Below are positions 25,662-33,697 of a stretch of 64,000 bases of DNA, in pieces; position 1 is the stretch's first letter; each line of letters starts with the position of its first letter. The stretch is from Streptomyces caelestis (GTDB lineage Bacteria; Actinomycetota; Actinomycetes; Streptomycetales; Streptomycetaceae), in NCBI RefSeq assembly GCF_014205255.1, contig NZ_JACHNE010000001.1, positions 8,122,001 to 8,186,000 of the forward strand, in the 5' to 3' direction. The position numbers and the translations under genes are program-made. A model generated the notes under the pieces. That model ran no database searches. It was not told where the DNA came from and saw only the letters and a program-made list of their open reading frames with translations.

Positions 25662-27772
25662 CCACCGCCGCCCAAGGCTCCGTCGGCACGGCGCACACCC
25701 GCGTGGAAGGCCGCGACAAGGTCACCGGAGCGGCCCGCTACGCCGCCGAGATCCCCTTCGCGGAACTCGCCCACGGCTGGCTGGTCCTGTCCACCGTCGC
25801 CCGCGGCCGCGTCCGCGCCCTGGACACCGAACCCGTCCTCGCCATGCCCGGTGTGCTCACCGTGCTCCACCACCACAACGCCCCGCGCGTCGACAGCGAC
25901 TACATCGGCCTGCTGGGCGTCCCGCCGGACCCGAGCGTCGCCCTCTTCCAGCACGACCGGGTGATCCACATGGGCTGGCCGGTGGCGCTGGTCGTCGCCG
26001 AGACGTCCGAGCAGGCCAGGGAGGCCGCCGAGGCCCTCGTGGTGACGTACGACCAGGAGCCGCACGACGTCGCGTTCTCCGCCGAGCGGCAGACCGAGGC
26101 GTACCCGGTCGACGGCCATGCGCCGGGTGTGATGGAGAAGGGCGACGTGGAGGCCCAACTCGCCTCCTCCGCCGTCGTGGTGGACGCGGAGTACACCACT
26201 CCGGAGGAACACCACAACCCGATGGAGCCGCACGCCGCGACGGCCCTGTGGGAGGGCGGCCGGCTCCAGGTCGTCGACTCCAACCAGGGCACCACCTGGG
26301 TCGCGGGCGAACTCGCGAACCTGTTCTCCCTCGACCCGGCCTCCGTGCGGGTGCGCTCCGAGCACGTCGGCGGCGGCTTCGGCAGCAAGGGTGCCCGTGC
26401 GCACCAGGTGGCCGCCGTGATGGCCGCGACCGTTCTGCGACGCCCGGTCAGGGTCGTCATGACCCGCCGGCAGATGTTCTCGCTCGCCGGCTACCGCAGC
26501 CCCACGGTGCAGCGGGTCAGGCTCGGCGCCGACGCGGGCGGGCGCCTGCGCGCCCTGGAGCACCAGTCCCTGAACATGACCTCGTCCGTGCACGAGTTCG
26601 TGGAGCCGAGCGCCGTCGCGGGCCGGGCGATGTACGACGCCGACGCGCATCACACGGCCAGCCGGATCGTGCGGCTCGACGTGCCGACCCCGACCTGGAT
26701 GCGCGCCCCCGGGGAGGCGCCCGGCTCGTTCGCGCTGGAGTCGGCGCTCGACGAGCTCGCCGAGCGGTGCGGCATCGACCCGATCGAGCTGCGCCTGCGC
26801 AACGAGCCCGCGGTGGGCCCGGTGTCCGGGCTGCCGTTCAGCAGCCGCAACCTGATCGCCTGCTTCCGGGAAGGCGCCCGCAGGTTCGGCTGGGCGGAGC
26901 GCGACCCGCGCCCCGGAGTGCGCCGCGACGGCCGCTGGCTGCTCGGCACCGGCACCGCCGCCGCCTCCTTCCCGGCGGGAGCCATGCCCTCCACGGCCGC
27001 CGTCACCGCGGAGGCGGACGGCACCTTCACGGTGGGGATCAACGCCGCGGACATCGGCACCGGCGCCCGGACCGCGCTCACGCTGGTGGCCGCCGACGCG
27101 CTGGGAGTCACGACGGACCGCGTCCGGGTGCGCATCGCGGACAGCGACCTGGGTCCGGCGATGATCGCCGGCGGCTCGGCGGGCACCCGCTCCTGGGCAT
27201 GGGCCGTCACGGCCGCCGCCGACAAGCTGCGGCAGAGCCTCGCGCCGGGCGCCGACATTCCGCCGGAGGGCATCACCGTACGGTCGAACACGGCCGAGGC
27301 CATCGGCGCCCTCGCCCAGAAGGAACGGCACTCCTTCGGGGCGCAGTTCGCCGAGGTCGCCGTGGACCCGGCCACCGGCGAGGTCCGGGTGCGCCGCATG
27401 CTGGGCATCTTCGCGGCCGGCCGGATCGTCAACCCGCTCACCGCCCGCAACCAGCTCGTCGGCGGCATGATCTGGGGCATCTCGATGGCGCTGCACGAGG
27501 AAGCCGTCCGGGACCGGGCCACGGGCGGCGTCTACGGCGCCGACCTCGCCGGCTACCACGTCGCCGCGCACGCCGACATCCCGCACGTCGAGGCCGACTG
27601 GGTCGACGACCCCGACCCGGACGACCCGGTCGGCATCAAGGGCATCGGCGAGGTGGGCATCGTGGGCGCCGCCGCGGCGGTCGCCAACGCCGTGTGGCAC
27701 GCGACCGGCGTCCGCCACCGCCACCTGCCCATCCGCCCGGACCGTGTCCTGACGGCGGGCGGCGATGCTTGA
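25658..27772 (+). CDS. Aldehyde oxidoreductase molybdenum subunit (PaoC/YagR-like)
   Basis: A 704-residue catalytic subunit that binds molybdopterin cytosine dinucleotide. It starts with the Ald_Xan_dh_C hammerhead (VEGRDKVTGAARYAAEI), then shows HVGGGFGSKG for cofactor binding, WMRAPGEAPGSFALESALDELAE, and near the end VGIKGIGEVGIVGAAAAVANAVWHATG, where the glutamate of GIGEVG is the expected catalytic base. The reaction is oxidation of an aldehyde or aromatic ring with water; the substrate is not clear, but its regulator and operon suggest detoxification of aldehydes. Confidence 0.88.
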   Translation: MTTAAQGSVGTAHTRVEGRDKVTGAARYAAEIPFAELAHGWLVLSTVARGRVRALDTEPVLAMPGVLTVLHHHNAPRVDSDYIGLLGVPPDPSVALFQHDRVIHMGWPVALVVAETSEQAREAAEALVVTYDQEPHDVAFSAERQTEAYPVDGHAPGVMEKGDVEAQLASSAVVVDAEYTTPEEHHNPMEPHAATALWEGGRLQVVDSNQGTTWVAGELANLFSLDPASVRVRSEHVGGGFGSKGARAHQVAAVMAATVLRRPVRVVMTRRQMFSLAGYRSPTVQRVRLGADAGGRLRALEHQSLNMTSSVHEFVEPSAVAGRAMYDADAHHTASRIVRLDVPTPTWMRAPGEAPGSFALESALDELAERCGIDPIELRLRNEPAVGPVSGLPFSSRNLIACFREGARRFGWAERDPRPGVRRDGRWLLGTGTAAASFPAGAMPSTAAVTAEADGTFTVGINAADIGTGARTALTLVAADALGVTTDRVRVRIADSDLGPAMIAGGSAGTRSWAWAVTAAADKLRQSLAPGADIPPEGITVRSNTAEAIGALAQKERHSFGAQFAEVAVDPATGEVRVRRMLGIFAAGRIVNPLTARNQLVGGMIWGISMALHEEAVRDRATGGVYGADLAGYHVAAHADIPHVEADWVDDPDPDDPVGIKGIGEVGIVGAAAAVANAVWHATGVRHRHLPIRPDRVLTAGGDA

Positions 27773-28940
27773 CCTCGCCGGGCAGCTGCACGAGTGGATC
27801 GAGGAGGGCCGGGACTTCGCCGTCGCCACGGTCGTCGCCGTCGGCGGCAGCGCCCCGCGCCCTCCCGGCGCCGCCCTGGCCGTCTCCGCCGACGGCACGG
27901 CCGTCGGCTCGGTCTCCGGAGGGTGTGTGGAGGGCGCGGTGTACGACCTGTGCCTCCAGGCCCTCCAGGACGGCGAGACCCGTGTCGAGCGGTTCGGCTA
28001 CAGCGACGAGGACGCCTTCGCGGTCGGACTGACCTGCGGCGGAACGATCGACATCATGATCACCCCGTACGACGCCGGCCGGACGGCCCAGGCCGCCGCG
28101 CTGTCGGCCGCCGCCCGCGGCGAGCCGGTGGCGCTCGCCCGAGTGGTCCACGGTCCGGCCGGCCTCCTCGGCCGGGCGGTGCTCGTACGACCCGACGGCA
28201 CGCACGAGGGCGGCCTCGGCGGCCACCCCGGCCTGGACCGCACGGCGATCGCCCAGGCCGGCGCCCTGCTCGCCGACGGCCGCACCGGCACGGTCGAGGT
28301 CTCCGCGAACGGAGCGAGATGGGGGTCCCCCCGGACGGAGTCTGGGGGAGGCTCGCACTGCCCGGGCGGTCTCACCCTGCTCGTCGAGTCGGCCGTCCCC
28401 GCGCCCCGCATGATCGTCTTCGGGGCGATCGACTTCTCCGCCGCCCTCGTACGGGCGGGCAAGTTCCTCGGCTACCACGTCACCGTGTGCGACGCCCGCC
28501 CCGTCTTCGCGACCCGGGTCCGCTTCCCCGAGGCCGACGAGATCGTCGTCGACTGGCCCCACCGCTACCTGCGGCGGACGGACACCGACGCGCGGACCGT
28601 CCTGTGCGTGCTCACCCACGACGCCAAGTTCGACATCCCCCTGCTGGCCGAAGCCCTGCGGCTGCCCGTCGCCTACGTCGGCGCCATGGGCTCCCGCCGC
28701 ACCCACGAGGACCGCGACCGGCGGCTTCGGGAGGCGGGCGTGAGCGAGCGCGAGCTGGCCCGGCTCAGGTCACCCATCGGGCTCGACCTGGGCGCCCGTA
28801 CGCCCGAGGAGACCGCCCTGTCCATCGCGGCGGAGATCATCGCCGCGAGGCACGGCGGCACGGGCCGGCCGCTCACCGGATCGGACACTCCGATCCACCG
28901 GGACGAGCGGGCGCCCGGGCAGCTGCCGCAACCGGTCTGA
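27765..28940 (+). CDS. XdhC/PaoD-type molybdenum cofactor chaperone
   Basis: A 391-residue protein needed to insert the sulfurated molybdenum cofactor into the oxidoreductase. The XdhC_CoxI domain is at the N-terminus (FAVATVVAVGGSAPRPPGA, SVSGGCVEGAVYD, LTCGGTIDIMI) and the Rossmann domain at the C-terminus (MIVFGAIDFSAALVRAGKFLGYHVTVCDAR, then VAYVGAMGSRRTHEDRDRRL). Residues of about 183-198 are encoded by a Streptomyces-type intergenic repeat lying in frame inside the gene. It overlaps the Mo-subunit gene by eight bases. Its role follows from family and position. Confidence 0.88.
   Translation: MLDLAGQLHEWIEEGRDFAVATVVAVGGSAPRPPGAALAVSADGTAVGSVSGGCVEGAVYDLCLQALQDGETRVERFGYSDEDAFAVGLTCGGTIDIMITPYDAGRTAQAAALSAAARGEPVALARVVHGPAGLLGRAVLVRPDGTHEGGLGGHPGLDRTAIAQAGALLADGRTGTVEVSANGARWGSPRTESGGGSHCPGGLTLLVESAVPAPRMIVFGAIDFSAALVRAGKFLGYHVTVCDARPVFATRVRFPEADEIVVDWPHRYLRRTDTDARTVLCVLTHDAKFDIPLLAEALRLPVAYVGAMGSRRTHEDRDRRLREAGVSERELARLRSPIGLDLGARTPEETALSIAAEIIAARHGGTGRPLTGSDTPIHRDERAPGQLPQPV
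28311..28356. repeat. Streptomyces repeat element inside the XdhC gene
   Basis: About 46 bases with GCGAG at one end and CTCGC at the other, around GGGGGTCCCCCC and TCTGGGGGAG. This is the kind of repeat commonly found between Streptomyces genes; here it adds about 15 codons in frame without a stop. Another element with the same CTCTGGGGG and TTGGGGGAG blocks is inside the MITE at 50525. Confidence 0.6.
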
Positions 28941-28952
28941 GCGACGACACGC

Positions 28953-28990
28953 CGGAGGGGCCGCGGCCGGTGACGGCCTCGGCCCCTCCG
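28953..28990. terminator. Bidirectional terminator after the aldehyde oxidoreductase operon
   Basis: CGGAGGGGCCG (28953-28963) pairs perfectly with CGGCCCCTCCG (28980-28990) across a GC-rich 16-base loop, between the convergent XdhC and FMN reductase genes. Confidence 0.8.
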
Positions 28991-29010
28991 CGGCACCGCG
29001 CGAGAGCGGA

Positions 29011-29574
29011 TCAGGCAGCGGCCTGCTCCGTGGCGTCGCCGTGCAGACGGGCGATGACCTCGGTCAGCTGCGCGGCGACCTCGGCGTCGTCGGCCGGGTG
29101 CGTCTCGGCGAAGCGGGTCATCGAGCCGGGGATGGACAGCTTGACGTCCTCCAGCACCTTGCCGCCGGCCACGCCCACGGACTTGCGGGTCTCGTCGTGC
29201 GCCCAGACGCCGCCGTACTGGCCGAACGCGGTGCCGACCACGGCGACCGGCTTGCCGCTGAGGGCGCCGGCACCGTACGGGCGGGACAGCCAGTCGATGG
29301 CGTTCTTCAGGACGGCCGGGATGGTGCCGTTGTACTCGGGCGTGAACAGGATCAGGGCGTCGGCGGCGGAGGCGGCCTCACGCAGCCGGGCGGCGGCGGC
29401 CGGAACGGTGCCCTCCACGTCGATGTCCTCGTTGTAGAAGGGGATCTCGGCCAGCCCCTCGAACAGCTCCACCTCGGCACCCTCGGGTGCGAGCTTGACG
29501 GCGGCCTCGGCGAGCTGGCGATTGTGCGAACCGGCACGAAGGCTGCCGACGAGCGCGAGGATGCGAACAGACAT
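29011..29574 (-). CDS. NADPH-dependent FMN reductase / quinone reductase
   Basis: A 187-residue flavodoxin-fold enzyme. The ATG at 29574 is preceded by GGGAG. Typical stretches are ILALVGSLRAGSHNRQLAEAA at the phosphate-binding loop, LILFTPEYNGTIPAVLKNAIDWLSRP and GKPVAVVGTAFGQYGG. Such enzymes reduce flavins, quinones, azo dyes or nitro compounds with NADPH. It faces a TetR gene across a perfect 18-base inverted repeat, so it is probably induced by an electrophile or similar ligand of that regulator. Confidence 0.87.
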   Translation of the reverse strand: MSVRILALVGSLRAGSHNRQLAEAAVKLAPEGAEVELFEGLAEIPFYNEDIDVEGTVPAAAARLREAASAADALILFTPEYNGTIPAVLKNAIDWLSRPYGAGALSGKPVAVVGTAFGQYGGVWAHDETRKSVGVAGGKVLEDVKLSIPGSMTRFAETHPADDAEVAAQLTEVIARLHGDATEQAAA

Positions 29575-29625
29575 GCTGACTCCCACGTAGTGAAGAACGG
29601 CTCCGAAACACTGCCGTAACGATCC

Positions 29626-29673
29626 GGACCGGGGTCCGTTTAATGTTCTAGCATCTTAAACGGACCCCGGTCC
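29626..29673. promoter_or_regulatory. Composite operator between FMN reductase and TetR genes
   Basis: Arms 29626-29643 and 29656-29673 are perfect 18-base inverted copies with a 12-base centre, TGTTCTAGCATC. Each arm contains a dyad, GGACC-GG-GGTCC or GGACC-CC-GGTCC, with centres 36 bases apart. It covers most of the gap between the two divergent genes and should be bound by the TetR protein at 29705. Confidence 0.85.
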
Positions 29674-29704
29674 AGTTCTGTTCCCGATGCTTTACGCTGG
29701 CTTC

Positions 29705-30373
29705 ATGTCCACCCTCCCGCCGCCCTTCCCGACGCCCCAGGAGTCCGTCGACCACCCCGAGCTGCTCCAGCTCGGCACCGTCCTGGAGCCCGACGCGCCC
29801 TGCCTGCGGGCCGACGCCGCGCGCAACCGGGCCCGGCTGCTGGAGGCCGCCGCGCGGCTGGTGGCGGAGCGCGGCGCGGACGCCGTCACGATGGAGGCGG
29901 TGGCCGCCGAGGCCCGTGTGGGCAAGGGCACGGTCTTCCGCCGGTTCGGCGACCGCACCGGTCTGCTGGCGGCGCTGCTCGATCACTCCGAGAAGAAGTT
30001 CCAGGCCGCCTTCCTCACCGGGCCGCCCCCGCTCGGCCCCGGAGCGCCACCAGTGGAGCGGCTGCGGGCGTTCGGCTGCGCGATGCTGCGCCGCTCCACC
30101 GACGAACTGGAGCTGCAACTGGCTGCCGAGCCGGGCGCCAGCCGCCGCTTCACCACCCCGCCCCGCCGGGTGCTGCGCCACCACGTGGCCATGCTGCTGC
30201 GACAGGTCGTCCCGAAAGCGGACTGCGAACTGCTCTCCCACACCCTGATGGGCCAGCTCGACCCGGCCCTGATCCACCATCTGACCCGGCAGTGCGGGAC
30301 ACCCCTGGCCCGTCTGGAAAACGCCTGGGTCGACCTCGTCGACCGGGTGACGGGCACGGCCACGGGCGGCTGA
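29705..30373 (+). CDS. TetR-family regulator next to FMN reductase
   Basis: A 222-residue regulator. The ATG at 29705 is taken; no strong ribosome site is seen and the mRNA may have a short or absent leader. The helix-turn-helix is RNRARLLEAAARLVAERGADAVTMEAVAAEARVGKGTVFRRFGDRTGLLAALLDH (about 45-99). The C-terminal ligand domain follows. It is preceded by 40 variable residues. The operator at 29626-29673 indicates that it represses itself and the divergent reductase. Confidence 0.87.
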   Translation: MSTLPPPFPTPQESVDHPELLQLGTVLEPDAPCLRADAARNRARLLEAAARLVAERGADAVTMEAVAAEARVGKGTVFRRFGDRTGLLAALLDHSEKKFQAAFLTGPPPLGPGAPPVERLRAFGCAMLRRSTDELELQLAAEPGASRRFTTPPRRVLRHHVAMLLRQVVPKADCELLSHTLMGQLDPALIHHLTRQCGTPLARLENAWVDLVDRVTGTATGG

Positions 30374-30466
30374 GTGCGCGTGCGGGGCCCCGTGACCGCT
30401 CACGGCTCCCTCACAACTCCCCCGCCTGAGAGGCGCATTGGGGCTTCTGCCAAGATGCCGTACGTC

Positions 30467-31504
30467 ATGGTGCAGATACCGAAAACGCCCGCGCCCCCGC
30501 CCCCCGCACCGTCGCGCTCCGTGCCCACGAGCGCCGACGTGGCCCGCCTGGCCGGCGTCTCGCGCGCGACCGTCTCCTACGTCCTCAACAACACCAGCGC
30601 CGTACGGATCAGCGAGCCCACCCGCCACCGGGTCCACGAGGCCGCGAAGGAACTCGGGTACGTCCCGCACGCGGCGGCCCGCACCCTGCGCGCCGGGCAC
30701 AGCCGTATGGTCCTGATCCCCGCCCCGACCTTCCCCGTCGGCCCGCTCTACAACCGGTTCCTCACCGACCTCCAGGGTGCGCTCGGCAGCCTGGACTACA
30801 CGGTCGTGCAGTACGGCACCGGCGGCCCGCACGGCGACGAAGCCGCCCGCGCCTGGGCGGAGTTGCGGCCCGTGGCCGTGCTCGTGCCCGGTTCCGGGCT
30901 CGGCCCGCGCGGAGCGGCGGTGCTCAAGCGGTCGGGGGCGCGGGCCGTGGTCACCCTCGGCCCCGAGACCATCGAGGGCGCGCACGCCCTGCTCATGGAC
31001 CACGACGTGGTCGGCCACAGCGCCGGCTCTCACCTCCACGACCGCGGCAGGCGCCGCATCGGCGTCGTCGTCCCGCAGGAACCCGGCCTCGAGGCGTTCT
31101 CCGCGCCCCGGCTCGACGGGGTGCGCCAGTCCCTGCGGGGCACCGACGCCACCGTGACCGAACTGCCCCTCGCGTACGACGAGCAGGCCGCAGCGCGGCT
31201 CGCCGCCCGCTGGCGCGGTCTCGGTCTGGACGCCGTGTTCACCTACAACGACGAGTACGCGATGCTGCTCATGCGGGCCCTGCAGGACGAGGGCATCCGC
31301 ATCCCCGAGGAGACGGCCGTGATCGGCGCCGACGATCTGATGCTCGGCCGGCTGCTGCGGCCGCGGCTCAGTACGGTCCGCCTGGAACTGCCCTCCGGCC
31401 GTGAACTCGCCGAACTGGTCGACCGCGCCGTGCGCAATCCCGGGACCGAGCCCGAGACGCACAAGGTGCTGGGCGCCACGGTGCTGCACCGCGAGTCGAG
31501 TTGA
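30467..31504 (+). CDS. LacI-family transcriptional regulator
   Basis: A 345-residue regulator. The HTH begins PTSADVARLAGVSRATVSYVLNNTSAVRISEPTRHRVHEAAKELGYVPHAAARTLR, including the hinge helix, followed by a periplasmic-binding-protein-like sensor domain with RIGVVVPQEPGLEAF and DAVFTYNDEYAMLLMRALQDEGIRIPEETAVIGADDL. The ATG at 30467 (MVQIPKTP) is chosen; one at 30455 is also possible and neither has a good ribosome site. The next gene on the strand is an aldehyde dehydrogenase 247 bases away, which it may control together with other genes. Confidence 0.85.
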   Translation: MVQIPKTPAPPPPAPSRSVPTSADVARLAGVSRATVSYVLNNTSAVRISEPTRHRVHEAAKELGYVPHAAARTLRAGHSRMVLIPAPTFPVGPLYNRFLTDLQGALGSLDYTVVQYGTGGPHGDEAARAWAELRPVAVLVPGSGLGPRGAAVLKRSGARAVVTLGPETIEGAHALLMDHDVVGHSAGSHLHDRGRRRIGVVVPQEPGLEAFSAPRLDGVRQSLRGTDATVTELPLAYDEQAAARLAARWRGLGLDAVFTYNDEYAMLLMRALQDEGIRIPEETAVIGADDLMLGRLLRPRLSTVRLELPSGRELAELVDRAVRNPGTEPETHKVLGATVLHRESS

Positions 31505-31587
31505 CCCGGCTCCGTGGCGGTTGGTCCGGATGGCGCGGCCGGAACAGAGGGCGATCGGCCGCTCGCCGTCCTGCGGCATGACTAAGA

Positions 31588-31603
31588 TGTTGCATGCTCA
31601 ACA
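31588..31603. promoter_or_regulatory. Dyad TGTTG-CATGCT-CAACA before the dehydrogenase gene
   Basis: Five-base arms with a six-base centre, starting at the last base of TAAGAT (31583-31588), a good -10 element. The site lies 148 bases before the benzaldehyde-type dehydrogenase start and 84 after the LacI gene stop. Regulation of the dehydrogenase is likely, but the regulator is not known. Confidence 0.55.
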
Positions 31604-31751
31604 AAATCGGGGCGCGTACGAACGCGGGCCGTCGGCACGCACGGCCGCGGCCCGGTCGGTGTGTCCCGCCCTATGACCGCCGAACCGGCCGCATACGCAC
31701 GGGAGTTGCGCCCACCCCGTCAGCCGGTGACCGATCGATCGGAGAGCCGTC

Positions 31752-33188
31752 ATGCCGTTGCTCGACACCAGGACCTGGCAGTCCCAGACCCTGACGGGGC
31801 CCGGGTACACCGTCACCGAGCCCGCCACCGGCCAAGCCCTCGGCAGCCTCGCCCTCGCCACCCCCGAGGACGTCGGCGCCGCCGCCGGGAGGGCCGCCGC
31901 CGCCCAGCGCGAGTGGGCCCGCGCCCCGCACTTCGCCCGGGCCGCCGTGCTCCGCAGGGCCGGCGACCTGTTCACGGCCCACGCCACCGAACTGCGCGAG
32001 TGGCTCGTCCGCGAATCCGGATCCGTCCCCGGCAAGGCCGACTTCGAACTGCACGTCGCCGCCCAGGAATGCTACGAGGCCGCCGCGCTCGCCTCCCGCC
32101 CGGCCGGCCAGGTCCTGCCCAGCGAGGCGCCGCGCCTGTCGTACACGCGCCGCGTCCCGGCCGGTGTGGTGGGCGTGATCTCCCCGTTCAACGCCCCGCT
32201 GATCCTGTCCATCCGCTCCGTCGCACCGGCTCTGGCCCTCGGCAACGCGGTCGTCCTGAAGCCCGACCCGCGCACCGCCGTGTGCGGAGGGCTGTCCCTC
32301 GCCGCGGTCTTCGCCGCCGCGGGCCTGCCTCAGGACCTGCTGCACGTGCTCCCCGGCGGCCCCGACGCCGGACAGGCCCTGGTCGCCGACCCGCGCGTGC
32401 CGGTCATCTCCTTCACCGGCTCCACCCCCGCCGGGCGGGCCGTGGGCGAGGCCGCCGGCCGCCACCTCAAGCGGGCCCACCTGGAACTCGGCGGCAACTC
32501 GGCCATGATCGTGCTGCCCGACGCCGACCTCGACGCGGTGATCTCCACCGCCGCCTGGGGCTCGTTCTTCCACCAGGGCCAGATCTGCATGACGACCGGA
32601 CGCCACCTCGTGCACGCGTCCCTGTACGACGAGTACGTCGAGCGGCTCGCCGCCAAGGCGGACTCACTCGCCGTCGGCGACCCGTACCGCGAACAGGTCC
32701 ACCTCGGCCCGATCATCGACTCGGGCCAACTGGCCAAGATCAGCGGCCTGGTCGAGTCCAGCAAGGCCGCGGGCGCCAAGCTCGCCGCGGGCGGCACCCA
32801 CGACCGGCTCTTCTACCGGCCCACGGTCCTCGCCCACGTCGACGACCACACCCCGGCGTACGCGGAGGAGGTCTTCGGCCCCGTCGCGCCCGTACGCTCC
32901 TTCACCACCGCCGACGAGGCGGCGGCCCTGGCCGCACAGAGCCCCTTCGGACTCTCCCTGGGCATCATCACCCGCGACACGGCCCGCGGCCTGGACCTCG
33001 CCGAGCGCATACCGACCGGCATCGTCCACATCAACGACCAGACCGTCAACGACGAGGCCGTGGCGCCCTTCGGTGGAGTGGCCGCCTCCGGCACCGGCGC
33101 CCGCTTCGGCGGCGAGGCCAACCTGGAGGCCTTCACCGAACTGCGCTGGACGACGGTACGCGGAGACGTGGCTCCGTACCCGTTCTAG
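31752..33188 (+). CDS. Benzaldehyde dehydrogenase-type NAD(P)-dependent aldehyde dehydrogenase
   Basis: A 478-residue enzyme oxidising aldehydes to acids. The ATG at 31752 has GGAGAG before it. Motifs in order: VVGVISPFNAPLILSIRS, FTGSTPAGRAVGEAAG, the general base glutamate in HLELGGNSAMIVL, the catalytic cysteine in FFHQGQICMTTGR, and EEVFGPVAPVRSF. FHQGQICM and LGGNSA are typical of the benzaldehyde/vanillin branch. Its stop codon lies in the palindrome CTAGG-GT-CCTAG (33185-33196), which also holds the stop of the convergent thioredoxin gene. Confidence 0.88.
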   Translation: MPLLDTRTWQSQTLTGPGYTVTEPATGQALGSLALATPEDVGAAAGRAAAAQREWARAPHFARAAVLRRAGDLFTAHATELREWLVRESGSVPGKADFELHVAAQECYEAAALASRPAGQVLPSEAPRLSYTRRVPAGVVGVISPFNAPLILSIRSVAPALALGNAVVLKPDPRTAVCGGLSLAAVFAAAGLPQDLLHVLPGGPDAGQALVADPRVPVISFTGSTPAGRAVGEAAGRHLKRAHLELGGNSAMIVLPDADLDAVISTAAWGSFFHQGQICMTTGRHLVHASLYDEYVERLAAKADSLAVGDPYREQVHLGPIIDSGQLAKISGLVESSKAAGAKLAAGGTHDRLFYRPTVLAHVDDHTPAYAEEVFGPVAPVRSFTTADEAAALAAQSPFGLSLGIITRDTARGLDLAERIPTGIVHINDQTVNDEAVAPFGGVAASGTGARFGGEANLEAFTELRWTTVRGDVAPYPF

Positions 33189-33192
33189 GGTC

Positions 33193-33579
33193 CTAGCCGG
33201 CCTGCTGGCTCTCCTGGGCCTGCTGCTCGGCGACCGCCTTGCGGACCTCGTCCATGTCGAGGTTCCGGGCCTGCCCGATGACGTCCGTCAGGGCGGCCTC
33301 GGGCAGGGCGCCCGGCTGGGCGAACACGGCGACCTGGTCACGGACGATCATCAGCGTGGGAATCGACTGGATACCGAAGGCCGCGGCCAGCTCCGGCTGC
33401 GCCTCGGTGTCCACCTTGCCGAACACGAGGTCCGGGTTCTCCTCCGCCGCCTTCTCGTAGACCGGCGCGAACTGCTTGCACGGCCCGCACCAGGACGCCC
33501 AGAAGTCGATCAGGACGAACTCGTTGTCCGTGACCGTCTGGTCGAAGTTCTCCTTGGTGAGCTCCACGGTGCTGCTCAT
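33193..33579 (-). CDS. trxA: Thioredoxin
   Basis: A 128-residue redox protein that reduces protein disulfides in the cytoplasm. The active site is WASWCGPCKQ (Cys31 and Cys34), with the usual VLIDFWA strand before it and the cis-proline in IQSIPTLMIV. The family length is about 105-110; this one has a slightly long, Gln- and Ala-rich tail. It is divergent from a disulfide-reductase-like flavoprotein 119 bases away. Other thioredoxin genes are expected elsewhere in such a genome. Confidence 0.92.
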   Translation of the reverse strand: MSSTVELTKENFDQTVTDNEFVLIDFWASWCGPCKQFAPVYEKAAEENPDLVFGKVDTEAQPELAAAFGIQSIPTLMIVRDQVAVFAQPGALPEAALTDVIGQARNLDMDEVRKAVAEQQAQESQQAG

Positions 33580-33697
33580 GGCGTCAATCCCTCTTCCTGA
33601 TGTGGGTCAAGCCGTCGGCACAACACGGCCGACCTGGTACGTATTCCGCGCCCCTACCCGTGTGGCCGGCGCGCACACCACCCACCAGACTGACCCC

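Noticed and set aside
25349..27898. 849-codon minus-strand frame
   Set aside because: Antisense to the molybdenum subunit gene; no known motif.
29648..31579. 643-codon minus-strand frame
   Set aside because: Antisense to the TetR and LacI genes, which are well supported.
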